NCBI RefSeq assembly: GCF_004137855.1 | Contig: NZ_QBKB01000002.1 | Span: 1,437,368-1,501,367, forward strand | Origin: Methanohalophilus profundi | GTDB taxonomy: Archaea; Halobacteriota; Methanosarcinia; Methanosarcinales; Methanosarcinaceae | DNA: 64,000 nt | Direction: 5' to 3' | In this document: positions 19,620-28,847 of the stretch, one piece after another | Layout: each line of letters begins with the position of its first letter | How positions within the stretch are numbered: position 1 is the stretch's first letter | Notes under the pieces: model-generated | Databases searched by the model: none | Seen by the model: the letters and a program-made list of their open reading frames with translations, nothing else | What the model was told of the DNA's origin: nothing | Made by a program: the position numbers and the translations under genes

Positions 19620-20213
19620 ATGCTTGGCCTGGATGAAGGCAAGATGGCGGTAAACCTTGCCCGCAATACGATCACTGAATTTCTTGAGAGCGGTACTAAG
19701 ATGGACCCGAATTCTATAACCCTCTCTCCGGTCTTTGAAGAGGAGCGCGGCGTTTTCGTAACCCTCTCCATGGAAGGAGATTTGAGAGGCTGTATTGGTC
19801 ATCCCTATCCAGATTCATCCCTGAAGGATGCAATTGTTGATTCTGCCATCTCAGCATCAACAAGGGATCCGCGTTTTCCTCCTGTAAAGTTACAGGAGAT
19901 GTCTGTAATCACGGTCGAAGTTACCGTCCTGACCCCGCCTGAAAAGATTGATGCGGCTCCTGAAGATTTGCCCGGTCTTATAGAGATAGGCAGGCATGGG
20001 CTTATAGTCAAACAGGGTTTCTATCAGGGTTTACTCCTGCCACAGGTGGCCCCTGAGCAGGGATTTAATTCTTTGGATTTTTTGAGTCATACCTGCATAA
20101 AAGCCGGACTTGCACCGGATGCATGGCTTACAGGTGCCGAAGTGTACTGGTTTGAAGGACAGGTCTTTTCCGAAGAATCTCCTGAGGGGCAAATCGTGGA
20201 AAAGCAGTTCTAA
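19620..20213 (+). CDS. AMMECR1 domain protein
   Basis: 197 residues with the diagnostic LRGCIGH motif near residue 58. The conserved STRDPRFPPV and LLPQVAPEQGF segments are also present. AMMECR1 proteins occur in archaea and eukaryotes and their biochemical role is unknown, often guessed to be in RNA or radical chemistry. The ribosome site GGAGGT precedes the ATG. It is the last gene of the acd operon, and a bidirectional hairpin overlaps its stop. Confidence 0.9.
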   Translation: MLGLDEGKMAVNLARNTITEFLESGTKMDPNSITLSPVFEEERGVFVTLSMEGDLRGCIGHPYPDSSLKDAIVDSAISASTRDPRFPPVKLQEMSVITVEVTVLTPPEKIDAAPEDLPGLIEIGRHGLIVKQGFYQGLLLPQVAPEQGFNSLDFLSHTCIKAGLAPDAWLTGAEVYWFEGQVFSEESPEGQIVEKQF

Positions 20214-20220
20214 ACTGCTT
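20202..20220. terminator. Bidirectional terminator hairpin
   Basis: AAGCAGTT, loop CTA, AACTGCTT. It spans the stop codons of the convergent AMMECR1 and deoxyribosyltransferase genes. T-rich DNA follows on both strands. Confidence 0.6.
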
Positions 20221-20647
20221 ATCTTTTCATATTTTCAAGTTCTGTAAGCAGCTTATCGGTTGAATACACGAGTTTAATTAGGGTTTTTTCTATCATCAGG
20301 TTGACCGTACCTTCGATTCCAAGTGTGCGGAAATCAGTCCTCAGCCCCATTACCGGGATGTTTTTAGCATAAGCATAGCCGATTTCCCAGGCTGTACCGG
20401 AATCCACATCGCTGCCTCCATCCAGTATAGCAATTATAAGATCGGCTCTATCTATAGCTTCTGAATTTTTCCGGAACAATTCTGCAGCATCCTGTTCTTT
20501 GCGCATATTTTTCGTATCTGCTGAATCCCTTTGTGGCAGGAACACGTCATATCCTGCACTTTCGATTCTCTCTGTGAGTTGTTCATTGAAATTCTTCTCA
20601 GCCTCGGAAAAAAGAGGGCCCGCCAGGTATATTTTTTCGTAATTCAT
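20219..20647 (-). CDS. Nucleoside 2-deoxyribosyltransferase family protein
   Basis: 142 residues. YLAGPLFSEAE at the N-terminus, DVFLPQRD near residue 34 and the active-site-like DGGSDVDSGTAWEIGYA near 76-92 match the deoxyribosyltransferase fold. Members exchange bases on deoxynucleosides or hydrolyse nucleoside monophosphates. The exact substrate cannot be read from sequence. The gene stands alone, head to head with argC across a 62-base gap. Confidence 0.85.
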   Translation of the reverse strand: MNYEKIYLAGPLFSEAEKNFNEQLTERIESAGYDVFLPQRDSADTKNMRKEQDAAELFRKNSEAIDRADLIIAILDGGSDVDSGTAWEIGYAYAKNIPVMGLRTDFRTLGIEGTVNLMIEKTLIKLVYSTDKLLTELENMKR

Positions 20648-20709
20648 TGTGTCCCTTGCCTGCCTGTATGGTAATAACTTTAATTAGTGGTAAAACATAA
20701 CACTAAGGC

Positions 20710-21729
20710 ATGAAAGATAAGGTTAATGCAGGCATAATCGGTGCCACCGGCTATACCGGGGGAGAATTGATGCGCCTTCTTCTCAATCATCCTCATGTAA
20801 ATCTTGAAATGGCAACTTCAAGAAAACTTGCCGGACAAAATGTATCCAAAAAACATGCTCATCTGGCCGGTTTGACAGATCTTGAATTTGAAGAACTTGA
20901 TCCGGTTGCTGTAAGGCAGAGGTGTGACGTGGTATTCCTGGCGGTACCTCATGGCAGTGCGATGGATATTGTACCTCAACTTATTGACAGTGGCCTGCGT
21001 ATTGTGGATTTGAGTGCGGATTATCGTCTGGGTGTGGACGAATTTGAAAAGGTCTATGGCATTAAACACCATGACCCCCGCAAAGCAGTATTTGGCTTGG
21101 TGGAGCTGCATCCCGAGGTAAAGGGGGAAACTTTTGTTGCCAATCCGGGTTGTTATCCCACAGGAGCTACCCTGGCGGCTGCTCCTGTTGTTAATGCAGG
21201 GCTTGCAGATATTGCAGTTTTTGATTCCAAATCCGGCATAACAGGCGCCGGTGTGAATCCAAGCCAGGCATCCCATTACCCCAACATGGCGGAAAACATC
21301 CAGCCCTACAAGCTCACAACCCATCGCCACCAGGCGGAGATCTGGCAGGAATTGAATGGCCTTGGTGGCCTTGATAGTGTTAATTTCACTCCTCATGTAA
21401 TCCCTGCTATCCGCGGGATACTGACTACAGCTCATCTCTTTCTTAATGAAGAATGCTCAGAAGAAGATATCCGGCAACTATACGATTCTTTTTACTCTGA
21501 CTGTCCCTTTGTAAGACTGGTCGATGATATACCTGCGCTGGGTAATGTACGTGGCTCCAATTTCTGTGATATTGGTTTTGAGATTGACGCAAACAGTAAC
21601 AGGCTTGTAGTTATCTCGGCAATTGACAATCTCGTAAAAGGAGCTTCAGGACAGGCTATACAGAACATGAATCTCATGTGTGGTTTCAGGGAAACCGATG
21701 GTCTATGGAACGCAGGGCTTGCGCCCTGA
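20710..21729 (+). CDS. argC: N-acetyl-gamma-glutamyl-phosphate reductase
   Basis: 339 residues. It is the NADPH-dependent third step of arginine synthesis. The Rossmann loop GATGYTGGEL lies at residues 11-20. The catalytic cysteine is C148 in NPGCYPTG. The GxGxNP-type substrate loop and a C-terminal HTVKGAS-like segment (NLVKGASGQAIQNMN) are intact. It opens an operon that runs through a CBS protein and argJ into two sugar kinases. Confidence 0.94.
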   Translation: MKDKVNAGIIGATGYTGGELMRLLLNHPHVNLEMATSRKLAGQNVSKKHAHLAGLTDLEFEELDPVAVRQRCDVVFLAVPHGSAMDIVPQLIDSGLRIVDLSADYRLGVDEFEKVYGIKHHDPRKAVFGLVELHPEVKGETFVANPGCYPTGATLAAAPVVNAGLADIAVFDSKSGITGAGVNPSQASHYPNMAENIQPYKLTTHRHQAEIWQELNGLGGLDSVNFTPHVIPAIRGILTTAHLFLNEECSEEDIRQLYDSFYSDCPFVRLVDDIPALGNVRGSNFCDIGFEIDANSNRLVVISAIDNLVKGASGQAIQNMNLMCGFRETDGLWNAGLAP

Positions 21730-21748
21730 TTTATTTGGAGGTGGATTT

Positions 21749-22213
21749 ATGCTTGTAAAAGAAATTATGAACAGTGATGTGATTTATTGCAGTCCCGAAG
21801 ACAAAGTAAGTGATGCTGCCAGGTCGTTGAAGGATAATGACATAAGTGGTATGCCTGTAGTGGAAAACGGCAAGATTGTAGGTATACTTTCAGAGGTTGA
21901 TTTGCTTGCTTTGCTTGAATCTCCCAAACATGGTGATTTCTGGCTCCCCAGTCCCTTTGAGGTAATAGAAATTCCTATCCGGGAATTTATCAGCTGGGAA
22001 GATACCAAAAAAATGCTTTCTGATGTAGGTTCAATGCCGGTTAGCAAAATAATGCGCTCCGGTGTATTCACTGTCTCTCCTGAAGATTCAATTGAGGATG
22101 CTTCCCACCTGATGTCCAGACACAAGATAAACCGCCTGCCAGTTGTTGAAAATGATAAGCTTACAGGCATCATTACCAGGGGAGATATCATCAGGGGTTT
22201 AGGTAGTCAGTGA
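21749..22213 (+). CDS. CBS-pair protein between argC and argJ
   Basis: 154 residues, two CBS domains and nothing else: residues 1-60 (DAARSLKDNDISGMPVV) and about 95-154 (HLMSRHKINRLPVVEN). Start ATG 21749 follows GGAGGTG. CBS pairs usually bind adenosine nucleotides or AdoMet and change partner activity. Its position, 19 bases after argC and 11 bases before argJ, suggests sensing of energy or AdoMet for arginine synthesis. That is inference only. Confidence 0.85.
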   Translation: MLVKEIMNSDVIYCSPEDKVSDAARSLKDNDISGMPVVENGKIVGILSEVDLLALLESPKHGDFWLPSPFEVIEIPIREFISWEDTKKMLSDVGSMPVSKIMRSGVFTVSPEDSIEDASHLMSRHKINRLPVVENDKLTGIITRGDIIRGLGSQ

Positions 22214-22224
22214 GGTTTACGTTC

Positions 22225-23403
22225 ATGAGATCAATTGACGGTGGTATATGTGCAGTACGTGGTGTCCATGCTGCCGGTTTGAAGGATGATTACATGGGCC
22301 TTGCTCTGATTGAAGGTGCAGGTCCTTGCGCAGGTGTTTTTACACGCAATAAGGTTGTAGCGGCGCCGGTGGTGTTTACCAGGGACAATCTTGAGAATCA
22401 TAAATATGTTGCAGGCACAATTATAAACAGCGGAAATGCCAATGCCTTCACCGGTGAACAGGGAATGGCTGATGCCCGTGAGATGGCAAGGCTTGCTGCC
22501 GATAAACTGGGAGTTCAGGAGTCCCACATCGCAGTTGCATCTACCGGTGTGATTGGCCGTTTTCTTGATGTAGGTTGGATAAAAGACCATCTGGATGAAG
22601 TTTACGGGACACTTTCTGCAGATCCCCAGGGCTGTCGCAATGCTACAAAAGCCATCATGACCACTGACCTGATCGAAAAGGAAGTGGCTGTAGAACTGGA
22701 ATGTGGTGTACGTATCGGAGGCATTACCAAGGGTTCCGGTATGATCGAGCCCAACATGGGAACAATGCTTGCTTTTATCTATACTGATGCTATTCTTTCT
22801 GCCGATACACTGAAAGCATGTCTTGTAAAAGCCAACGATTCCAGTTTCAATATGATGGTAGTCGATGGTGATACCAGTACCAATGACATGGCTCTGTTAA
22901 CCGCAACAGGTGCTTCTTCAATAGCTCCTGATGTAGCAAATTTCCAGAGAGGACTTGATTATGTCCTTGTGGAACTTGCAAAGAAAATCGCCCGCGATGG
23001 GGAAGGTGCTACCAAACTTATTGAAGTACAGGTAAATGGTGCTTCTGACCTGGCCGATGCACGCAAGGCTGCCAAAACCATTGTACGATCACCTCTTGTG
23101 AAATCCGCGATATACGGGCATGATCCCAACTGGGGTAGGGTTGTTGCCGCAGCTGGATACTCAGGTGCCTCTCTTGATCAGGATACAATTTCCCTGAAAT
23201 TTTCGGATGGGGAAAATGCAGTTACTCTGGTGGATCACGGTCAGGTGGCGGATACCTCTGCCAACAAACAACTAAAATCCATAATGGAAAGCGATACTGT
23301 CATAATTTCAGTGGACCTTTCACTTGGTGAAGCTTTTGCGGTTGCCTGGGGTTGTGATCTTACCTATGATTATGTGCGTATTAATGCGGAATATACTACA
23401 TGA
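22225..23403 (+). CDS. argJ: Glutamate N-acetyltransferase / ornithine acetyltransferase
   Basis: 392 residues. It recycles the acetyl group from acetylornithine to glutamate. The self-cleavage site is in NMGTMLAF near residue 178, where Thr becomes the N-terminus of the beta chain and the nucleophile. The oxyanion-hole pair is in ASTGVIG near residue 108. ATG 22225 is preferred over the upstream GTG, because GTGAGG sits nine bases before it. Whether it also uses acetyl-CoA (bifunctional type) cannot be decided here. Confidence 0.93.
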   Translation: MRSIDGGICAVRGVHAAGLKDDYMGLALIEGAGPCAGVFTRNKVVAAPVVFTRDNLENHKYVAGTIINSGNANAFTGEQGMADAREMARLAADKLGVQESHIAVASTGVIGRFLDVGWIKDHLDEVYGTLSADPQGCRNATKAIMTTDLIEKEVAVELECGVRIGGITKGSGMIEPNMGTMLAFIYTDAILSADTLKACLVKANDSSFNMMVVDGDTSTNDMALLTATGASSIAPDVANFQRGLDYVLVELAKKIARDGEGATKLIEVQVNGASDLADARKAAKTIVRSPLVKSAIYGHDPNWGRVVAAAGYSGASLDQDTISLKFSDGENAVTLVDHGQVADTSANKQLKSIMESDTVIISVDLSLGEAFAVAWGCDLTYDYVRINAEYTT

Positions 23404-23424
23404 TATTGTTTCAGGGGAATTTTA

Positions 23425-24900
23425 ATGGATATATCTGAGTGGGATAAGAGATACATTGAAGGTTATGAGTCGGTTGCACGAAATATTTCCTGTGTAAACG
23501 GAATATTTGTTGCCTATAACAGTAATGTGGACGCCATCAAGCATATTGGCCCCGGTGATGTGGAAAACCTGCTGAGAAAAGTGGATGTGGATACTGTCCA
23601 GCAGAGAATATTTTCCTATCCCCGACATATAGATTCTCCTGTAGATTTCCTTGCACGACTCCTGATTGCTATGAAGGACGGTAAAGCTGCGGAAATTCCC
23701 ACCTATTCAACTGATATCCATGAATGGTTGACCGATAATCTTGTTTTTGATGAAGCCAGGATGGGGGGGCAAGCCGGGATAATATCCAATCTGCTTGCCA
23801 ACATGGACCTGAATAAAGTAATTGCTTATATCCCCTGGCTTTCCCCTGAACAGGCGGATTATTTTGTATCTTCACCTAATCTTTTACATCCTTTTGTCAG
23901 GGAAGGCAGGATGGAATTGCTTTCTCCTGCAGAGGCCTCTAATCCCGATTATAAAGCCAAGGTCAACTGGATTATTGAATTCAATAAAGGACTTTCTGTT
24001 AAATATGCCGAGGACAGGATAATAGTTCCTCGCAATAACCGCCTGATCATTTCATCACGTCCGCCCTGGATCCGTATAGATATGTCTGATGATGTCTATG
24101 AGCATCTTCCCGAGATGGGTAAAACCGTTGATGGGGCAATTCTCTCTGGTTACCAGATGATAAAAGAAGAATATGAGGATGGCAAGACTTACAGGGATTA
24201 TGTAGAACGTGCGGTGGGGGCAATAGGCCAGTTAAAAAAAGCCAATCCTGATATTTGCATACATGTGGAATTCACTTCCATACAGAATAAATTCATTCGC
24301 TCAGCAATTCTGAATGATATTGTGCGCAATCATGTCCAATCACTGGGTCTTGATACTGTGGAAGTTGCCAATGCATTGAATGTTTTAGGTTATGAAGAAC
24401 TTGCATATTCGGTAATCAAAAAGGAAGAAGATGCTATAGTAGCCCTTTATGAAGGAGCTGTCCGGCTGCTTCATGAGCTCAAGTTGCAGAGGATTCATGT
24501 ACACTCTTTGGGCTTTTATATATGTGTTGTTTCCAAAGATTGTCCTATTGATGTTGAACAACATCTTGATTCCCTGCTTTTTGCATCCACTACAGCCGCT
24601 TCCAGGGCCCTTCAGGGAGGGATAAAAGATTTTGAGGACATAAAAGCAGGTCTTGATGTACCTATATCCACACAGGGAATGGACCAAATTGACAAACTGG
24701 GTGCCTATCTTGTCAGGCAGGGAAAATGTAATCTGGAATATTTTGAAAAAGGTTGTATCTGCACCCGCAATCATGATGTATTGATCATTCCGGCCAGGGT
24801 GGTGGATCATCCCGTTGATACGGTAGGTATAGGAGATACTATTTCAGCAAGTGCCTTTGCAGCTGTGCTGGCAGGTATGTGCAGTCTGCGGGAGGATTGA
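23425..24900 (+). CDS. pfkC: ADP-dependent phosphofructokinase/glucokinase
   Basis: 491 residues of the archaeal ADP-dependent sugar kinase family, which phosphorylates fructose 6-phosphate or glucose with ADP in the modified Embden-Meyerhof pathway. VAYNSNVDAIKHI at the N-terminus is the sugar-binding opening, GGQAGIISNLL near residue 115 is the GG switch, and the catalytic aspartate lies in DTVGIGDTI near the C-terminus. It begins 22 bases after argJ and its stop abuts the start of a second kinase of the same family. Confidence 0.9.
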   Translation: MDISEWDKRYIEGYESVARNISCVNGIFVAYNSNVDAIKHIGPGDVENLLRKVDVDTVQQRIFSYPRHIDSPVDFLARLLIAMKDGKAAEIPTYSTDIHEWLTDNLVFDEARMGGQAGIISNLLANMDLNKVIAYIPWLSPEQADYFVSSPNLLHPFVREGRMELLSPAEASNPDYKAKVNWIIEFNKGLSVKYAEDRIIVPRNNRLIISSRPPWIRIDMSDDVYEHLPEMGKTVDGAILSGYQMIKEEYEDGKTYRDYVERAVGAIGQLKKANPDICIHVEFTSIQNKFIRSAILNDIVRNHVQSLGLDTVEVANALNVLGYEELAYSVIKKEEDAIVALYEGAVRLLHELKLQRIHVHSLGFYICVVSKDCPIDVEQHLDSLLFASTTAASRALQGGIKDFEDIKAGLDVPISTQGMDQIDKLGAYLVRQGKCNLEYFEKGCICTRNHDVLIIPARVVDHPVDTVGIGDTISASAFAAVLAGMCSLRED

Positions 24901-26222
24901 ATGAATATCCTTTGCGGTTACAACGCTAATATCGATGCAGTTTACAGGATAACCGGCAGGGAGGTGGAATCCATCCTTGATGAGGTGGATAAAAATGAAC
25001 TGCTGATGAAGATCGAAAACCAACCGCATATCATCAATTCCCTCGAAGATTTCCTTGCCGGACTTATCCATTGTATGGAATATGGCAGGGGTGCAGAATG
25101 GTTCATTTATTCCCGGGATGTTCTTGATTTTCTCAAAAACGTTTTTTTGAAGAGGCAGAGATAAGGATAGGGGGGAATATGGGTATAATGGCCAATGTCC
25201 TCTCCGGGCTCAATGTAGATATGATTCTTCCCAATGTTGTTTATCTTTCCGGGACACAGGAGGCTCTTTTTTCAAAAAAGGGAATGGTGCTGCCTCCAAA
25301 ATTCGAAAGCCAGAGTGGCGATGAGGAACCGGTACATTTTGTTTTTGATTTCCGTCAGGGAGACAGTTTCGACTTATACGGCCGCAGGATAACTGTATCC
25401 CGGGAAAACAGGTTCATTGCGACATTTGATGAATTCAACCCTCAAATGACGATTTCTTCCTTCTTCAAGCAATATGCAACCGCACATATTGGGGAAATGG
25501 ATGGTGCAGTTGTATCCGGTTTTCATATGCTCCAACCCTCCTATCCGGATGGCTCTTCTTTCGAGGAAAAGTTATCTCCTGTCCTTGCACAGATCGATGA
25601 ATGGAATTTGATGTCTGATATGTTCATCCATGCTGAGTTGGGTCATTTTGCGACATCGGATATAGCCAAACATGTCTTCGTTGAACTTGCAGGAAGGGTT
25701 GATTCTATGGGTTTGAATGAAGACGAACTTGCAACCCTAGCGCAGAAGATGGGTTTTAGGATTGAAGGCATACATGAAATGGATATTTCTGCAATGTTTC
25801 AAGCGGCCCACAATTGCATTAAAAGTTGTTTGGCCAGGGCCCTTGTAGTCCATACCAGGGATTTTGTCTTTTGCCTCTCTGCTTCAGATAACCTGGATGG
25901 AAAGAAAATAGATGCTATTGATTTTGGTTTGAAGTGTGCGGCATACTTTGCTTCTTCAGGCTCATTGCCTGACAGGTCCAATCTGGAGGAAAAGTGCAGC
26001 CAATTCAAGCGCAGTGAATATGGTAGCCTGCAGGTCAAGAGAATAAAGTCTATTACTGGAGCCAAGCATTACGGTTTTGGAATCTATGGTATCTTCAATG
26101 AGTATTATTTTTGTGCAATTCCCACACTTGTGGTCAATGAGCCGGCAGTGACAGTTGGATTGGGAGATACATTTACTGCATCTTCTTTTCTACGCTTGCT
26201 TGAATTACGCAACAACACCTAA
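24901..26222 (+). CDS. Second ADP-dependent sugar kinase (one frameshift)
   Basis: About 440 residues after restoring one T in the run 25142-25148. This joins the N-terminal 80 residues to the rest and rebuilds a GGNMGIMANVL switch region. The N-terminus (CGYNANIDAVYRI) and the catalytic loop VTVGLGDTF near the C-terminus show it is a diverged paralogue of the kinase just upstream. The ATG directly follows the upstream TGA. Its substrate may differ. The break sits in a homopolymer and is probably a sequence error. Confidence 0.82.
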
Positions 26223-26360
26223 AATTTTAGACTATTCCTTCTGTGTTAGATTCTCATATTAGTTTTATTGGATTCGAGATAAGTTTAATATAGTCTCAAG
26301 TACACTTGCCATAAGTTAAAATAATTAGGGTTCTTATTTGTAACTCAGGAGTATTTTCTT

Positions 26361-27079
26361 ATGATCGGTATCTCTTCGTTTGCTTATCACGACTTATCTC
26401 TTGGTGAAGCTTTACAAAATATTGAACACGTTGTCAATTGTGCAGAAATCTTTTCCGAAGGAAAACATGACCTCTTCAGGCAGGATGAAATCGCTTTTTC
26501 CTATGACCTGGAATATACGGTTCATGCTCCCAGTACAGACCTCAATCTTGCAAGTATTCGTGAGCCTATAAGGAATGCAGCTCTTCAACTTGTGGAAGAC
26601 ATGGCAGATATTTGTAATGAAATTGATGCTGAAGTCATGGTTGTCCATCCTGGTTATTTCCCCTTTGCTTATGATAGGGATTTTGCATTTAATGCATTCC
26701 AAAAATCGTTGCCTGTACTGGAAAGGATTGGTGAGGATGCCGGTGTACGGATATGTGTGGAAAATATGCCCAAATGGGAATGTTTCCTTTTCAGGGAACC
26801 GGATTTGAGATAGGGGCAAATGATTTTGTACTGGATATTGGTCATGCCAACACAATGGGCAATCTGGAGGCTTTTCTTGAACGTGAGATTTCCCATTTTC
26901 ATATTCATGATAACCACGGGAATAACGATGAACATTTGCCTCCTGGTGAGGGAAACATTGATTTTTCGGCCATACAGGGATTACTCCGCCAAAACAACTC
27001 TATTAAGATAATTGAGAACAAATCAGCTGAAGATGCCCTTCAGAGTATTTTTGCTCTGAAAAATATGGGTGTCAAATAA
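26361..27079 (+). CDS. Endonuclease IV/sugar phosphate isomerase-like TIM barrel (one frameshift)
   Basis: About 239 residues after restoring one T near 26804-26806. It is an AP endonuclease family 2 / xylose isomerase-like barrel. Metal-binding motifs appear in order: VHAPS near residue 57, VVHPGYF near 97, VENMP near 134, DIGHANT near 161 and HIHDNHG near 181. The family includes both DNA repair endonucleases and sugar epimerases. Presence at the front of a probable DNA-repair block favours the former but does not prove it. The stop of the 5' fragment is a shifted-frame TAG, not a recoded one. Confidence 0.78.
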
Positions 27080-27094
27080 ACAAATCCAGTTAAA

Positions 27095-27103
27095 TTTATA
27101 TAT
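27095..27103 (+). promoter_or_regulatory. TATA box, leaderless ArsR transcript
   Basis: TTTATATAT centred about 27 bases before the ATG at 27126, so the transcript is expected to begin at or next to the start codon. Confidence 0.6.
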
Positions 27104-27125
27104 TTACAATTCACTTGACTTATGT

Positions 27126-27641
27126 ATGAGTTCGATGGGATGCAGGATTTTTCATGCACTTGGTAGTGAAACCCGGATTAAAATACTGGAACTCTTAAGC
27201 AGCAACGAAATGCATATATCTGAAATTGCCCGGGAGCTGGATATTTCAGTACCGGTAATTTCCAAGCATGTAAAGGTACTTGAAGAATCCGAACTCCTTG
27301 AAAGACATATTTTCGGTAAATCCCATGTATTAAAACCCAACAGGAAAAATATTCATCTGGCCGTTGATTCGTTTGCTCCCACCAGGCATGTGGAAGTCGA
27401 GAAAGGTGCCTCCCTTATGGAAGCCCTGCGCAATGTGGCAGATATTGATGTCAGGAAAAAGGGAGATAGGGAGATGATTGTTTCTACTGATGGGGAGGAA
27501 GGTCTTTTTGTTTATGAGATTGATGGCCAGTTCGGGGATAAAAACGTGAATGACTGCGTGCTGGAAGATAATACAATCGTGGACTGGAAAAAGCTGGAAC
27601 CGGTCACAAGGATTCGGCTGGACATTCATGTCAGGGAATGA
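27126..27641 (+). CDS. ArsR-family transcriptional regulator with C-terminal DUF4430-like region
   Basis: 171 residues. Residues 1-75 are a clear ArsR winged helix (FHALGSETRIKILELL, then ISEIARELDISVPVISKHVK and a RHIFGKSHVLK wing). The rest is an alpha/beta region with EGLFVYEIDGQ and NTIVDWKKLEP that looks like a small ligand-binding fold. Start ATG 27126 fits the box A spacing for a leaderless message. No CxC metal site is visible in the recognition helix. It sits between the endonuclease-like gene and the radical SAM gene and may control them. Confidence 0.8.
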   Translation: MSSMGCRIFHALGSETRIKILELLSSNEMHISEIARELDISVPVISKHVKVLEESELLERHIFGKSHVLKPNRKNIHLAVDSFAPTRHVEVEKGASLMEALRNVADIDVRKKGDREMIVSTDGEEGLFVYEIDGQFGDKNVNDCVLEDNTIVDWKKLEPVTRIRLDIHVRE

Positions 27642-27680
27642 AGGTGCCCAATGAATACTTTCAATCCACTTTCTTGTCTC

Positions 27681-27688
27681 TTATATAG
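27681..27688 (+). promoter_or_regulatory. TATA box of the radical SAM-HhH operon
   Basis: TTATATAG lies about 27 bases before the ATG at 27711. No ribosome site precedes that ATG, which again fits a leaderless message. Confidence 0.5.
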
Positions 27689-27710
27689 GCGATGAACTTA
27701 GTTACATGTA

Positions 27711-28847
27711 ATGAGTATTCCTTCAGACGGCTATCATTTCACTTTGCATGAGAGAATGCGATACCTTTCCTCGGGTACAAAGTATGACAGCTGTAACCAG
27801 AGTGCAGTATGCCACGCTTTCGGGCCTGACGGGCGCTGTATACAATTATACAAGACATTGCTGACCAACTACTGTGCCGGAGAATGTACCTATTGCCCGA
27901 ATCGCTGCCATAGGGATGTGCGCAGGGTTTCCCTGTCCCCGGAAGAAATTGTGAAGATTACCTGGGATTTTTACAGGAAAAATGCGATTGAAGGCCTGTT
28001 CCTTTCCTCCGGTGTTATCGGGGATCCTGAAACAACAACCGAAAAACAACTTCATGTGGCCCGTCTATTGAGAAGTCAGGGGTTTAATGGCTATATCCAC
28101 CTTCGACTCATGCCCGGTACACCTTTGCATTTGCTGCAGGAGGTAGCCGGGGTTGTCAACAAATTCGGGGTAAATGCAGAAACAGCGGGTTCTGTGAACT
28201 ATTCGGAAATATGTCCCAATTTCGATTACAAGAATGATGTCCTTCAGCGTTTGAACTGGACCTGTAAATTGATAAGAAAACAGAGGAAATTGCACAGATA
28301 TGATAGTAAGATCATAGGTGCCAACGATACCCAGTTTGTGGTGGGTGCCCTTGACGAACCCGACAGGGATATTGTGAATACCGTGCATGATTTCATGGAA
28401 AAATTCCAGTTGCGCAGGCCTTATTTTATGAGTTTTGACCCGGTTCCTGATACGCCGCTTGAGAATGGTTCAACATCTCCGAAATGGAGGGAACAGAGGC
28501 TCTATCAGGTATCCTATCTTTTGAAGGATTATGGCCTGGATTCCGGGCATATTGATCAAATCTATAATGATGATGGTTTCCTTTTGAATGAGGATCCAAA
28601 ACTAGAACTTGCCCGGCTTAACCCGGAAATGTTTCCTGTAGAAATAAACAGTGCCGATTACTCTACTTTGCTCAGGGTGCCGGGTATAGGGCCTATAAGT
28701 GCTTCCCGTATCCTGATATCCAGGCCAATTTATGGGGAGGATGAACTTGCACGTGTGGGTGTTGTTATAGGTCGTGCACGCTCCTTTATCAAAATTGGTG
28801 GTTCCGGGCAAACTAACCTTATACAGTTTGCAGGAGAATGCACATGA
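27711..28847 (+). CDS. Putative DNA modification/repair radical SAM protein with HhH
   Basis: 378 residues. The radical SAM cluster ligands are C55, C59 and C62 in CAGECTYC. Three further cysteines (C28, C34, C43) precede them and could hold another cluster. The C-terminal 70 residues contain a helix-hairpin-helix (LLRVPGIGPISASRI), the usual DNA-backbone-binding element. The protein matches the family described as uracil-DNA-glycosylase-linked radical SAM (TIGR03916), which is paired in genomes with the protein encoded next. The reaction is not known. Its stop overlaps the next start (ATGA). Confidence 0.85.
   Translation: MSIPSDGYHFTLHERMRYLSSGTKYDSCNQSAVCHAFGPDGRCIQLYKTLLTNYCAGECTYCPNRCHRDVRRVSLSPEEIVKITWDFYRKNAIEGLFLSSGVIGDPETTTEKQLHVARLLRSQGFNGYIHLRLMPGTPLHLLQEVAGVVNKFGVNAETAGSVNYSEICPNFDYKNDVLQRLNWTCKLIRKQRKLHRYDSKIIGANDTQFVVGALDEPDRDIVNTVHDFMEKFQLRRPYFMSFDPVPDTPLENGSTSPKWREQRLYQVSYLLKDYGLDSGHIDQIYNDDGFLLNEDPKLELARLNPEMFPVEINSADYSTLLRVPGIGPISASRILISRPIYGEDELARVGVVIGRARSFIKIGGSGQTNLIQFAGECT

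Noticed and set aside
24901-25164. Independent small protein at the start of the second sugar kinase
   Set aside because: It is the N-terminus of the kinase, cut off by a T-run deletion at 25142-25148.
26811-26813. TAG in the endonuclease IV-like gene taken as recoded
   Set aside because: The continuation is in a different frame (GANDFVLDIGHANT). One missing T accounts for it.
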